This document shows positions 27,912 through 35,385 of a stretch of 64,000 nt of DNA, one piece after another. This stretch comes from Flavobacterium hankyongi (GTDB lineage Bacteria; Bacteroidota; Bacteroidia; Flavobacteriales; Flavobacteriaceae): the NCBI RefSeq assembly GCF_036840915.1, contig NZ_CP085725.1:2232001-2296000 (forward strand), read 5' to 3'. The position numbers were made by a program, and so were the translations under genes. Below the pieces are notes generated by a model. That model was given only the letters and a program-made list of their open reading frames with translations. It was not told the origin of the DNA and searched no databases. Numbering within the stretch: position 1 is the first letter of the stretch; every line of letters starts with the position of its first letter.

Positions 27912-29077
27912 TAATTAAGTAAAAAAAATCTATCCCAATTGTTCTCTAAATTAGCATCTTCAAGAGAATCAATAATAACCATTCCCAATCCACAAGAACC
28001 ATCTAACAAACAAAAATTCTCTTTATAACCTGAACTCATATTGTCATATTTATGAAATAATTTTTCCGATTTAACTATTTCTTCCATAAATAATGTATAA
28101 TTATTTATCAAACTTTCTTTCTTTAAAATTTGGTACCACTTTTTGTTAAGATATGCAACACCGGACAGACCATGACAAAACATATTATCATAAAATGGGT
28201 TTGTTATAGCTAATTCTATGGAATTCTTTTTTGACCAATGTTGAACTATTTCTATTGAAAAATCAACAATTTTTTTTAAGCCTAAAACCTCTCCTGCTTT
28301 GTATATGCAATAACTTATTGTTTGATCTCCGTAGCACCAACCTAAACTAACCTCATAATTAGAATTCCCTCTTGAGAAACCTTGAGAAGGGAAACAGCTT
28401 TGTTTGTTTGTGTTGAAAAAGTATTTATAAACTTCAATTATATTTAGTATGTTTTGTTTGTATCTATTTTCATTTGTCAATTTAAATAGTTTTGTAAAAT
28501 ATACTAAATAGGATGATAACCCATGAGACAATCCAAAATTTATTAATTCAACATTATTTTCATTTAATTGTATTCTTGATAAATGATTTTCAATTATTAG
28601 TGTTGTTGTTTCAAAATAAACATTGTAATCTTCAGAAATGTTTTGAGTTAAATTAAATTCTAAAAAATAATTTGCAATTCCTAAGTTCCCATGCAAAAAA
28701 TCAATTTTATTCAAATCAACAGCCTCTTTTTTTAAATTTGAAAGAAAAAGAGAATCAACCTCTTTTAAAAAATCTGAATAATCATAATCCTCCAACAATC
28801 CTTCCTCTTCTAAATGTCTAATTAAAAAAGTTACTCCAACCAAACCATCACAAAAAAAAAGATTATATTGTTGATTATTCAATGCGAAAAATAATTTTTC
28901 TATCATTTTTCTAAAATTTAGCAAATTAGCCTCTAATCTGTTTTTTTTTAGATATATTGAATAAAATAAAATTTGCCCACTCAATCCTGTATAAAGTGAC
29001 AAAGAATTGCTTTCTAAATTTTCAAATATATTTTTATTTATTTCGTCGAAAAAGGATGTCAAAAAATCATTTTTCAT
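27911..29077 (-). CDS. LanC-like lanthionine cyclase
   Basis: A 388-residue LanC-type (alpha,alpha)6-barrel. The zinc ligands are Cys248 (SLGWCYGD) and Cys301-His302 (NMFCHGLSGVAYL). The GLSG repeats at LYTGLSGQI and LSHGLSSYL are typical. It is expected to add Cys thiols to dehydroamino acids in the precursor encoded 130 bases upstream. The gene ends in TAATG with lanB, so the two are translated together. Confidence 0.88.
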   Translation of the reverse strand: MKNDFLTSFFDEINKNIFENLESNSLSLYTGLSGQILFYSIYLKKNRLEANLLNFRKMIEKLFFALNNQQYNLFFCDGLVGVTFLIRHLEEEGLLEDYDYSDFLKEVDSLFLSNLKKEAVDLNKIDFLHGNLGIANYFLEFNLTQNISEDYNVYFETTTLIIENHLSRIQLNENNVELINFGLSHGLSSYLVYFTKLFKLTNENRYKQNILNIIEVYKYFFNTNKQSCFPSQGFSRGNSNYEVSLGWCYGDQTISYCIYKAGEVLGLKKIVDFSIEIVQHWSKKNSIELAITNPFYDNMFCHGLSGVAYLNKKWYQILKKESLINNYTLFMEEIVKSEKLFHKYDNMSSGYKENFCLLDGSCGLGMVIIDSLEDANLENNWDRFFLLN

Positions 29078-29163
29078 TGTATTAGGTAATTTTTGAGAAT
29101 TATTTTTTAAGAATTAAACTTTAATGCTATAGAGTTATCGAATTAAAAACAATATCTTCAAAC

Positions 29164-29196
29164 AAAATGCTGTTTAAACAATGTTTAAACAGCATT
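29164..29196 (-). terminator. Long perfect hairpin between lanthipeptide precursor and lanC
   Basis: A 15-bp perfect stem AAATGCTGTTTAAAC / GTTTAAACAGCATTT with a three-base loop, followed on the minus strand by TTTTGTTT. It is placed 13 bases past the precursor stop. It probably acts as a partial terminator or RNA-stability element that makes precursor mRNA exceed enzyme mRNA. Confidence 0.75.
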
Positions 29197-29209
29197 TATT
29201 TTAAAATAT

Positions 29210-29413
29210 TTACGGATTAATTACCGTAGGCTCAGTTCCAGGAACCCTTGTCGAACCTGATCCTCCTATCTTAATACACCAACAACATGTAAAACCATGA
29301 TCAGTACTTGGACTTGATTTACCACCATCTGCTTCAACTAACCCTCCATGAATATTTGACATTTCAACATTAGTCAATTCAACTATTTTTTCTTTTTTAA
29401 GTTCTAGTTTCAT
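29210..29413 (-). CDS. Lanthipeptide precursor (double-glycine leader, Ser/Thr/Cys core)
   Basis: A 67-residue precursor. The 24-residue leader ends at Gly23-Gly24 (VELTNVEMSNIHGG), a typical Bacteroidota class I leader with MKLELKKEK at its start. The 43-residue core holds a Ser/Thr cluster (KSSPSTDHGFT) followed by CCWC, then SGSTRVPGTEPT. Ser/Thr next to Cys is what LanB/LanC need for (methyl)lanthionine rings. Three Cys, an odd number, argues against simple disulfides. A second Gly-Gly (EADGG) six residues into the core could give an alternative cut. Confidence 0.8.
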   Translation of the reverse strand: MKLELKKEKIVELTNVEMSNIHGGLVEADGGKSSPSTDHGFTCCWCIKIGGSGSTRVPGTEPTVINP

Positions 29414-29515
29414 AAATTTTTAATTTTAGTTAATAATTTTCAAAACATTCAACAACTTTAAGTTTACTACGTGCACTTAGCTTTTTTAAGAATTGTAAGA
29501 ATAGTTTTGCTTTTA

Positions 29516-29523
29516 CAAATCTA
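29516..29523 (-). promoter_or_regulatory. Candidate -7 element for the lanthipeptide unit
   Basis: TAGATTTG on the minus strand, about 100 bases upstream of the precursor ATG. A second TAGATTTG lies at 29573-29580. Neither has a clear -33 TTG at 19 bases (the second has TTG at spacing 22). This 327-base gap otherwise holds only the terminator of the next unit. Confidence 0.35.
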
Positions 29524-29703
29524 AATATTATTTTAAGAATTAAAAATTTACATTAAAAAATAGTAAATAAAACAAATCTACTATGATGAATATGCATATA
29601 CACAACATTTGCATCAAAGTACTTTATTAAAAAACATTTAATTTTCAAGTCTGAATATCAACAAGAAACTCTTTCTATTTTTTAATTTAAGAAAAATTCC
29701 TAA

Positions 29704-29733
29704 ACAAAAAAGGTGAAAAATCCCTTTTTTTAA
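29704..29733 (-). terminator. Terminator ending the disulfide-peptide unit
   Basis: Stem AAAAAAGG / CCTTTTTT with a nine-base loop, A run at left (T tail on minus). It lies just past the stop of the 74-residue precursor, so the two precursor groups sit in separate transcripts. Confidence 0.7.
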
Positions 29734-29740
29734 AAAAATC

Positions 29741-29965
29741 CTAATACTGTGATGGTGGAATATACGGACCGCAGAAATAAGCCTTACAGATTCCTAAAGA
29801 AAAAGAGTAATCGTGTCCTTCAGGTCTTGTTGCCATACAATTTTCTAAACTTGAACCTTCCCAAAATTGATAATTACACCCTTTGGGAATTCCTCCGTTA
29901 ATTTCTTTTTGCTCATCACTAGATAGCTTTTGAGTTCCTTCTAAATTTAAAATGCTTTTTAACAT
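29741..29965 (-). CDS. Double-glycine Cys-rich peptide precursor 1 (74 aa)
   Basis: The leader is 25 residues ending at Gly24-Gly25 (KLSSDEQKEINGG), nearly the same as in the three neighbouring genes. The 49-residue core has four Cys (KGCNYQ, ENCMAT, GICKAY, YFCGPY) and many aromatic residues. It is the last gene before the terminator at 29704-29733. The leader fits the C39 exporter, and the Cys count is even. Likely an exported bacteriocin-like peptide with two disulfides. Activity unknown. Confidence 0.75.
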   Translation of the reverse strand: MLKSILNLEGTQKLSSDEQKEINGGIPKGCNYQFWEGSSLENCMATRPEGHDYSFSLGICKAYFCGPYIPPSQY

Positions 29966-30029
29966 GAGTCAGTTTTAATTATAACAATTTTAAAATCAAT
30001 TAAAAGATTGTCATTTGATTAGTGATTTT

Positions 30030-30194
30030 TTAAGGTTCTACCGTATAACGGCACGGAGGTGCGCAAAGTAAGCTGTAATATTTACAAGCATTTGTTGATG
30101 GATCAATACAGTCCTTTAAACCTCCTTTAATCGATTTTTGCTCATTTTTAGATAATGTCTTTGCACCATCTAAGTTTAAAATGTTTTTTAACAT
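30030..30194 (-). CDS. Double-glycine Cys-rich peptide precursor 2 (54 aa, short)
   Basis: I translated this short frame by hand. It is 54 residues, ATG at 30194 to TAA at 30030. The leader (MLKNILNLDGAKTLS, then KNEQKSIKGG) matches its neighbours, with Gly24-Gly25. The 29-residue core begins LKDCID and has four Cys (KDCID, NACKY, LLCAP, PPCRY). Length, leader and position all agree with a real precursor gene even though the frame is under the usual size cutoff. Confidence 0.8.
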   Translation of the reverse strand: MLKNILNLDGAKTLSKNEQKSIKGGLKDCIDPSTNACKYYSLLCAPPCRYTVEP

Positions 30195-30216
30195 GATTAT
30201 TAATTTTTAAAGTTTT

Positions 30217-30372
30217 TTAATTACCTAAACAAGAATAATCCCATTTTGAGCAATATTGTGTAGTTGGTTTCCATTGTAAACAGCATAAAGGAACTCTACC
30301 TCCGGTGATTATTTTTTGCTCATTTTTAGATAATGCCTAAGCACCTTCTAAGTTTAAAATGTTTTTTAACAT
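30217..30372 (-). pseudogene. Double-glycine precursor 3, interrupted by TAG in the leader
   Basis: ATG at 30372 opens a frame with the same leader (MLKNILNLEGA, then stop, then ALSKNEQKIITGG). Codon 12 is TAG (30337-30339), where the neighbours have CAA or AAG. Otherwise the frame is open to TAA at 30217. The 26-residue core (RVPLCCLQWKPTTQ..., four Cys) is intact. One base change (AAG or CAG to TAG) would break it. It is either a recent inactivation or a sequence error. Confidence 0.85.
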
Positions 30373-30393
30373 AATTTCTATTTTTTAAAATAA

Positions 30394-30585
30394 TTAATAA
30401 TTACAACATTTACAGGTTGTATTATAAACTCCTTCTGCTGCAAAACAATCTGCTGCAGTAACATTTACTACACAACCAGCCGCTATAGCATCAGCACATT
30501 GTTTTGTAATACCTCCATTAATTGATTTTTGTTCATTGCTAGACAATTCTTGTATACCTTCTAATTTTAAAATGTTTTTTAACAT
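30394..30585 (-). CDS. Double-glycine Cys-rich peptide precursor 4 (63 aa)
   Basis: A 63-residue precursor with the shared 25-residue leader (QELSSNEQKSINGG) and a 38-residue core with six Cys (KQCADA, AGCVVN, ADCFAA, then TTCKCCNY). The core is Ala-rich and ends Asn-Tyr. It is the first precursor after the VKOR-thioredoxin oxidase gene on the same strand. The even Cys number fits disulfide formation. No homolog can be named from sequence alone. Confidence 0.75.
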   Translation of the reverse strand: MLKNILKLEGIQELSSNEQKSINGGITKQCADAIAAGCVVNVTAADCFAAEGVYNTTCKCCNY

Positions 30586-30628
30586 AACTTAATGGTTTAT
30601 TTATTTGGTTTATTTCTCAATCCTTTAA

Positions 30629-30662
30629 AGACTGTTGAGACTCAGTCTGCTCCTGGCCAGGA
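30629..30662 (-). other. Two small inverted repeats between oxidase and precursor genes
   Basis: AGACTG (30629-30634) pairs with CAGTCT (30643-30648), and TCCTGGCCAGGA (30651-30662) is self-complementary. No T run follows, so an RNA-processing or stability role is more likely than termination. Confidence 0.35.
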
Positions 30663-30666
30663 TATT

Positions 30667-32223
30667 TTATTGTGCTATATACTCATATTGAAGTCTGTTT
30701 TCTTCCTCAAAATCATTCATGAAATAATATAGATCTGATATTTCATATTCATTTGGAAAGAGCTTAGCATTAATAATCTTAACAGGTGAATAGTTAAATT
30801 CATTCTCAGCACACCAATTATACTGATCATACATTTCATTATTTATTATCATATCATGAACGTCAACACCCCATTTTTCCTTCCAAGCATCTAATCCAAT
30901 TTCATTAATGTGCCAATCTACTAAAGCCGTTCTAGATTTATTGGGATCAACAGAATTGAGATACAATAAATTTTGAACAATTATTTGATACTTATTTTGT
31001 TTGTTTTCAGGATTAACATTGAATAAGATTTTTAAATAAATGTTCTCAGGATTTTTTTTATAAAGTTTATAGGCATCTCCAAAAGCTTTGTGACAATGTC
31101 CGCAACTAGGACTCAAGAAAAGTGTAATATTTGTTGCAGCATCAAAATTTCCAAATCCAATACCTTTTAATTTTTCCAAATTATTTTTAGATGCAATTTC
31201 TTTAGTCAGAGATTTAAAAACTTTAAAGTTTCTCTTAAATCTTTTTAACTCTTTTACTTCTTTTGTAGCTTTAATTTCTCTATCTAAAACTGGTTTGATT
31301 AAAAACCATCCCGAAAAAATTAATGTTATTGAAAATAAATAAGTGACAAGTCCAGATGAAATAACTGTATTAACATTAAATAAACTAAAAACAAAAAATA
31401 CTCCTTGCAATAAAACAACTCCTGAAACAGCTAAACAAAGTAAACACCATTTTTTAATTTTAACCTTCTGGATCCAAACCGAATACACTAGAAAAGGAAT
31501 AGCTAGCAAACTCAATCCAGATATAATACTAACTGAAAAAATTGGACTTAATAACAACGATAACAAGTTAGACCCAAAAAACAATAACGGTAAATCTGTA
31601 AAACTCAACCAACTTGTAATCTGGCTTTGATCAGATTTAATAACTGAATCACAAGATGATTCCTGATTCATATTACAAAATTTGGAAACTATTTCTGTTT
31701 TTATTCCAAATTTTTCTTGGAGAATTAAAACACTTAAAGCGAGACCTAAAATTGACAATCCTAAAAGAAAAATCAAACTAACAGTATACTCATTAAAAAA
31801 TGCAGAAAATAAAATCAACAACATCATTGAAAGTCCCAGTAAAACATATTTTGATCCTTTCGCTTGAGTTATTTCCTTCTCTGAATTTGGTTCTATAGCA
31901 ATAATAATCTGATCCCAATCACGAATAAACAAATCGGGCGTCAACTTCGATTTCTTCCCTTTTTCATCTAGAATAGTTATTAAATCATTTTTTTTGGAAA
32001 GCAAAACCAATTCTCCTTTGTAAAGTGTCAAAAAAGTTTCAGGCAATTCAATAAATTGCTCTTTTGGTATTTTTATAGCAAGATTTTCAATCCCCAATAA
32101 ACTTAGCGAGTCAGTAATAGCATATAAACTAGGATAGTTGGGATGAGAAGAAAATAAGTCTTCAAATTCCTCTACTACATTTGAATATTTGTTCTCAATT
32201 AACAATTTTTTTACTAAATGCAT
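30667..32223 (-). CDS. Membrane oxidase: C39-like domain - VKOR - thioredoxin fusion
   Basis: A 518-residue membrane protein with three parts. Residues 1-115 look like a C39 peptidase fold (PNYPSLYAITDSLSLLGIEN, then LPETFLTLYKGELVLL) but have no Cys, so it is not a protease. Residues 125-310 are a VKOR-type four/five-helix domain with loop Cys183/Cys191 (CNMNQESSCDSV) and the redox pair in KWC260LLC263. Residues 340-518 are a thioredoxin domain with Cys374-Gly-His-Cys377 (PSCGHCHKA). It should move electrons from dithiols to quinone. It heads the transcript of Cys-rich precursors. Confidence 0.85.
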   Translation of the reverse strand: MHLVKKLLIENKYSNVVEEFEDLFSSHPNYPSLYAITDSLSLLGIENLAIKIPKEQFIELPETFLTLYKGELVLLSKKNDLITILDEKGKKSKLTPDLFIRDWDQIIIAIEPNSEKEITQAKGSKYVLLGLSMMLLILFSAFFNEYTVSLIFLLGLSILGLALSVLILQEKFGIKTEIVSKFCNMNQESSCDSVIKSDQSQITSWLSFTDLPLLFFGSNLLSLLLSPIFSVSIISGLSLLAIPFLVYSVWIQKVKIKKWCLLCLAVSGVVLLQGVFFVFSLFNVNTVISSGLVTYLFSITLIFSGWFLIKPVLDREIKATKEVKELKRFKRNFKVFKSLTKEIASKNNLEKLKGIGFGNFDAATNITLFLSPSCGHCHKAFGDAYKLYKKNPENIYLKILFNVNPENKQNKYQIIVQNLLYLNSVDPNKSRTALVDWHINEIGLDAWKEKWGVDVHDMIINNEMYDQYNWCAENEFNYSPVKIINAKLFPNEYEISDLYYFMNDFEEENRLQYEYIAQ

Positions 32224-32251
32224 AGTTCTTTATTATTTTTTATAGAAATTT

Positions 32252-32318
32252 CTTACAAATATGTAACGAATTTGCAAATAAAAAAATTGTTTACTGTTAA
32301 ATAATTTGGTAAAATTTA
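32252..32318 (-). promoter_or_regulatory. AT-rich upstream element, copy A
   Basis: About 65 bases starting CTTACAAATATG lie directly upstream of the oxidase gene. They align without gaps at about 80% identity to the segment upstream of the TlpA-operon gene (35254-35320). The minus strand carries CATATTTG, close to the -7 consensus. The rest of the 331-base gap to 32554 holds no ORF, only the acyl-CoA dehydrogenase promoter. Confidence 0.55.
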
Positions 32319-32467
32319 TTTAAATCATTATTTCGGGAATTAATTCAAAAATTGGTAACATATTTATATATGGCAAGAACATCAACTATTTAACCAAAAT
32401 CATTTCAGATCTTAAAAATATCAACTTATATAAAAAATAGTTAGCTAAAAATTATAACATTCCTTAA

Positions 32468-32498
32468 TTGATTTGTTACAAATCTTTACTTACTTTTG
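32468..32498 (+). promoter_or_regulatory. Probable promoter of the acyl-CoA dehydrogenase gene
   Basis: TTG (32468-32470) and TACTTTTG (32491-32498) with a 20-base spacer, 56 bases upstream of the ATG. Confidence 0.6.
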
Positions 32499-32554
32499 TG
32501 ACCTATTATTAACAGATTGCTCCGCATAACTGCGTCGCACATAATGCATTAATT

Positions 32555-33733
32555 ATGAAACCAGATTTATTTCAATCTCCTGATTATTATTTGTTAGATG
32601 ATTTACTAACAGAAGAACATAAATTAGTACGCGATTCAGCGCGTGCATGGGTAAAACGAGAAGTTTCTCCAATCATTGAAGAATATGCTCAAAAAGCTGA
32701 GTTTCCTCATCAAATTGTAAAAGGTCTTGCTGAAATTGGAGGTTTTGGTCCTTACATTCCTGTTGAATATGGTGGTGCTGGTCTTGATCAAATTTCATAC
32801 GGATTAATCATGCAAGAAATTGAACGTGGTGATTCTGGTGTACGCTCAACATCTTCAGTTCAGTCTTCATTAGTAATGTATCCTATCTGGAAATATGGAA
32901 ACGAAGAACAACGTATGAAATATTTGCCAAAATTAGCTACCGGAGATTGGATTGGTTGCTTTGGTTTAACTGAACCAGATCATGGATCTAATCCAGGTGG
33001 AATGGTAACTAATTTTAAAGACATGGGTGACCATTATCTTTTAAATGGTGCCAAAATGTGGATTTCTAATGCTCCTTTTGCACAAATTGCTGTAGTTTGG
33101 GCTAAAAATGAAGAAGGAAGAATTCATGGATTGATTGTTGAAAGAGGAATGGAAGGCTTCACTACTCCTGAAACGCATAACAAATGGTCTTTACGTGCAT
33201 CTGCTACTGGAGAACTTATTTTTGACAACGTAAAAGTTCCTAAAGAAAACTTATTACCTAACAAATCTGGACTTGGAGCACCACTTGGATGTTTAGATTC
33301 AGCACGTTATGGTATTGCTTGGGGAGCAATCGGAGCAGCAATGGATTGTTATGATACAGCTTTAAGATACTCTAAAGAAAGAATTCAGTTCGACAAACCA
33401 ATTGGTGCTACGCAATTACAACAAAAGAAATTAGCTGAAATGATTACTGAAATCACGAAAGCGCAATTATTAACTTGGAGACTTGGAGTATTAAGAAATG
33501 AAGGTAGAGCAACTTCTGCTCAAATTTCAATGGCAAAACGTAACAACGTAAACATGGCAATCGAGATTGCTCGTGAAGCTCGTCAAATGTTAGGAGGAAT
33601 GGGTATTACAGGTGAATATTCAATCATGCGTCATATGATGAACTTAGAATCTGTTATTACATATGAAGGAACTCACGATATCCACTTGTTAATTACAGGT
33701 ATGGATGTAACCGGTTTCTCTGCATTTAAATAA
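32555..33733 (+). CDS. Acyl-CoA dehydrogenase, glutaryl-CoA dehydrogenase-like
   Basis: A 392-residue flavoenzyme. FAD/substrate motifs are GCFGLTEPDHGSNPGGM, WISNAPFAQIAVVWAK, and the catalytic-base region ITYEGTHDIHLLITG near the C-terminus, with Glu as base. ERGDSGVRSTSSVQSSLVM is the form seen in glutaryl-CoA dehydrogenases, which oxidise and decarboxylate glutaryl-CoA in lysine/tryptophan breakdown. The exact substrate is inferred. It is a single gene between the peptide island and the TlpA pair, with its own promoter and terminator. Confidence 0.85.
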   Translation: MKPDLFQSPDYYLLDDLLTEEHKLVRDSARAWVKREVSPIIEEYAQKAEFPHQIVKGLAEIGGFGPYIPVEYGGAGLDQISYGLIMQEIERGDSGVRSTSSVQSSLVMYPIWKYGNEEQRMKYLPKLATGDWIGCFGLTEPDHGSNPGGMVTNFKDMGDHYLLNGAKMWISNAPFAQIAVVWAKNEEGRIHGLIVERGMEGFTTPETHNKWSLRASATGELIFDNVKVPKENLLPNKSGLGAPLGCLDSARYGIAWGAIGAAMDCYDTALRYSKERIQFDKPIGATQLQQKKLAEMITEITKAQLLTWRLGVLRNEGRATSAQISMAKRNNVNMAIEIAREARQMLGGMGITGEYSIMRHMMNLESVITYEGTHDIHLLITGMDVTGFSAFK

Positions 33734-33755
33734 TTGAATAATAAATAATTTGATA

Positions 33756-33788
33756 AAAAAAGCTTCCTTGATTTAGGAAGTTTTTTTA
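33756..33788. terminator. Bidirectional terminator (acyl-CoA dehydrogenase / TlpA gene)
   Basis: Six-base-pair stem CTTCCT / AGGAAG flanked by an A7 run and a T7 run, placed between two convergent genes. Confidence 0.75.
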
Positions 33789-34292
33789 TTATAAATACTT
33801 TTCTAGTTCTTCCTTAATCCCCTTATCACCTGGGCTTGGCGCATTGCTATTCACTAATTTTCCTGATTTGTCAAAAATTAAATAATGAGGGATTCCTTGT
33901 ATTTTAAGCCCATTTAAAGCTGCTGATTTTTTAAATCCCATTGTCATAAAATTATACTTAAATTCAGACAAAGACTCTTTATCACAAGCATTTTTCCATT
34001 CTTTTTCATCTAAATCCATTGACAAGTAAACAAAGGTAACCTTCTCTCCATATTTTTTATGAAGTTTTAAAGATTTTGGCAATTCCTTTCTACAAGGAGC
34101 GCACCAACTAGCCCAAAAATCAACATAAATAACCTTACCTTTATTTTCTTCAACGATTTGATCAAGCGAGTTAATTTTCTCTTGAGCTATTTCTTTCTTT
34201 GAGTTATTAATACCAATAAAATCATTCTTTTTGCTCAGTATTAAAAAAAATGAAATTATAGATACTGTTGATATAATTATTTTTTGTAACAT
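33789..34292 (-). CDS. TlpA-like membrane-anchored thioredoxin
   Basis: A 167-residue protein with an N-terminal hydrophobic anchor (ISTVSIISFFLILSKK) and a TlpA/ResA-type thioredoxin domain. The active site is Cys-Ala-Pro-Cys in FWASWCAPCRKELP, and cis-Pro is in IQGIPHYLIF. It probably works as a periplasmic thiol reductase. It is separated by nine bases from the gene upstream. That gene carries the same upstream element as the peptide-oxidase gene, so a role in the same redox circuit is possible. Confidence 0.85.
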   Translation of the reverse strand: MLQKIIISTVSIISFFLILSKKNDFIGINNSKKEIAQEKINSLDQIVEENKGKVIYVDFWASWCAPCRKELPKSLKLHKKYGEKVTFVYLSMDLDEKEWKNACDKESLSEFKYNFMTMGFKKSAALNGLKIQGIPHYLIFDKSGKLVNSNAPSPGDKGIKEELEKYL

Positions 34293-34301
34293 TTTTTACT
34301 T

Positions 34302-35180
34302 TTAAAATTCAACATCCATTAAATAATGGCATTTTACTTCAACCCAAACATTACTTCTATCATCAAGCAATTCGTATCTTCCTTTTATATATGATTTCCT
34401 AATATAATTTCTATTATATGCGTATGCTTTGATGGCAGGGACAGCAGATATGGTGCCAATTTTTGATTGAATAAATGAAGTAGGGTATTTGTCTTTATTT
34501 AATATTTCCAAAACTATAAAAATTCCTTCAGCAGGAATTGTTAAATTATATTGCGAAACATCAATTTTAACATACCTATTTTTATCGTTTTTTTTTGTTT
34601 CAATACTATTTTCTAGAATTGGCTTTTCTGGCAACCCTGACAAATTATCAACACTATATAAATTAGCTTTAAATGGTAAATACTCCAAACCTTTAACTCC
34701 TTGAAAATCTGAAATTTCATAAATCAAATTTTTAATAATTCTACTTTTATTTGATTCTTCACTTGGAATAAAGACTGCTATAGTATTATTCCAACTAAAA
34801 TTGCATGTAGATTTCTTTAGTTTATTAGTAAAAGGTAAAGTATAAATTTGGTTATTTTTGTAATTTACTAAATTTACTTGATCCAAATTTCTTACTATTT
34901 CTTCCAAATAGAATATAGTATCTGATATTTTTGAATACTCTCTAATTTGATAAGATAGATGACTTATTTTAACACTTTTCAAAGAATTTGTGTCGTTGAT
35001 TTTAAATCTACCCTTTATGTCAGATATTTTAGTTAATGTAATTCCACCAAAATTAAATGTGATTGAAGCTCCTTCAATTGGCATTTTTGTTTCTTTTGAA
35101 AAAACATATCCTTCAAAAGCAAATTCTTGAGAATATGTATAGTCAATAAAAAGTAGAAAAAAAATAAGATAAATTTTCAT
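34302..35180 (-). CDS. Secreted CarboxypepD-reg-like protein
   Basis: A protein of about 292 residues. Two ATG codons are possible (35207 and 35180). I take 35180 because MKIYLIFFLLFIDYTYSQ is a clean signal peptide at once. After it comes a carboxypeptidase-regulatory domain (FAFEGYVFSKETKMPIEGAS, ISDIKGRFKIN). The rest is not recognised: it has beta-rich stretches and LNLVNYK/NKYIL-type segments. Flavobacterial proteins of this kind often form surface or plug domains. It is the first gene of the TlpA pair. Confidence 0.65.
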   Translation of the reverse strand: MKIYLIFFLLFIDYTYSQEFAFEGYVFSKETKMPIEGASITFNFGGITLTKISDIKGRFKINDTNSLKSVKISHLSYQIREYSKISDTIFYLEEIVRNLDQVNLVNYKNNQIYTLPFTNKLKKSTCNFSWNNTIAVFIPSEESNKSRIIKNLIYEISDFQGVKGLEYLPFKANLYSVDNLSGLPEKPILENSIETKKNDKNRYVKIDVSQYNLTIPAEGIFIVLEILNKDKYPTSFIQSKIGTISAVPAIKAYAYNRNYIRKSYIKGRYELLDDRSNVWVEVKCHYLMDVEF

Positions 35181-35253
35181 TTTAGCATTTTTAAATTTAA
35201 AGCTCATATTATAAACAGGAAGTAAATCAATTAAAAAAATATTTAAAAAAAAT

Positions 35254-35320
35254 CTTACGAATATGAAACGGAATTGGAAATAAAAAAATTATTTAATATA
35301 AAATAATTTATAAAATTTTT
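35254..35320 (-). promoter_or_regulatory. AT-rich upstream element, copy B
   Basis: The counterpart of 32252-32318, starting CTTACGAATATG, located upstream of the CarboxypepD-reg/TlpA pair. About 80% identical over 65 bases. Confidence 0.5.
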
Positions 35321-35385
35321 CCGTTAAAAATGACTCTCAGACTTAGATCAAATTATAAAAACAAAAAGAAACAACTAAATCATTT

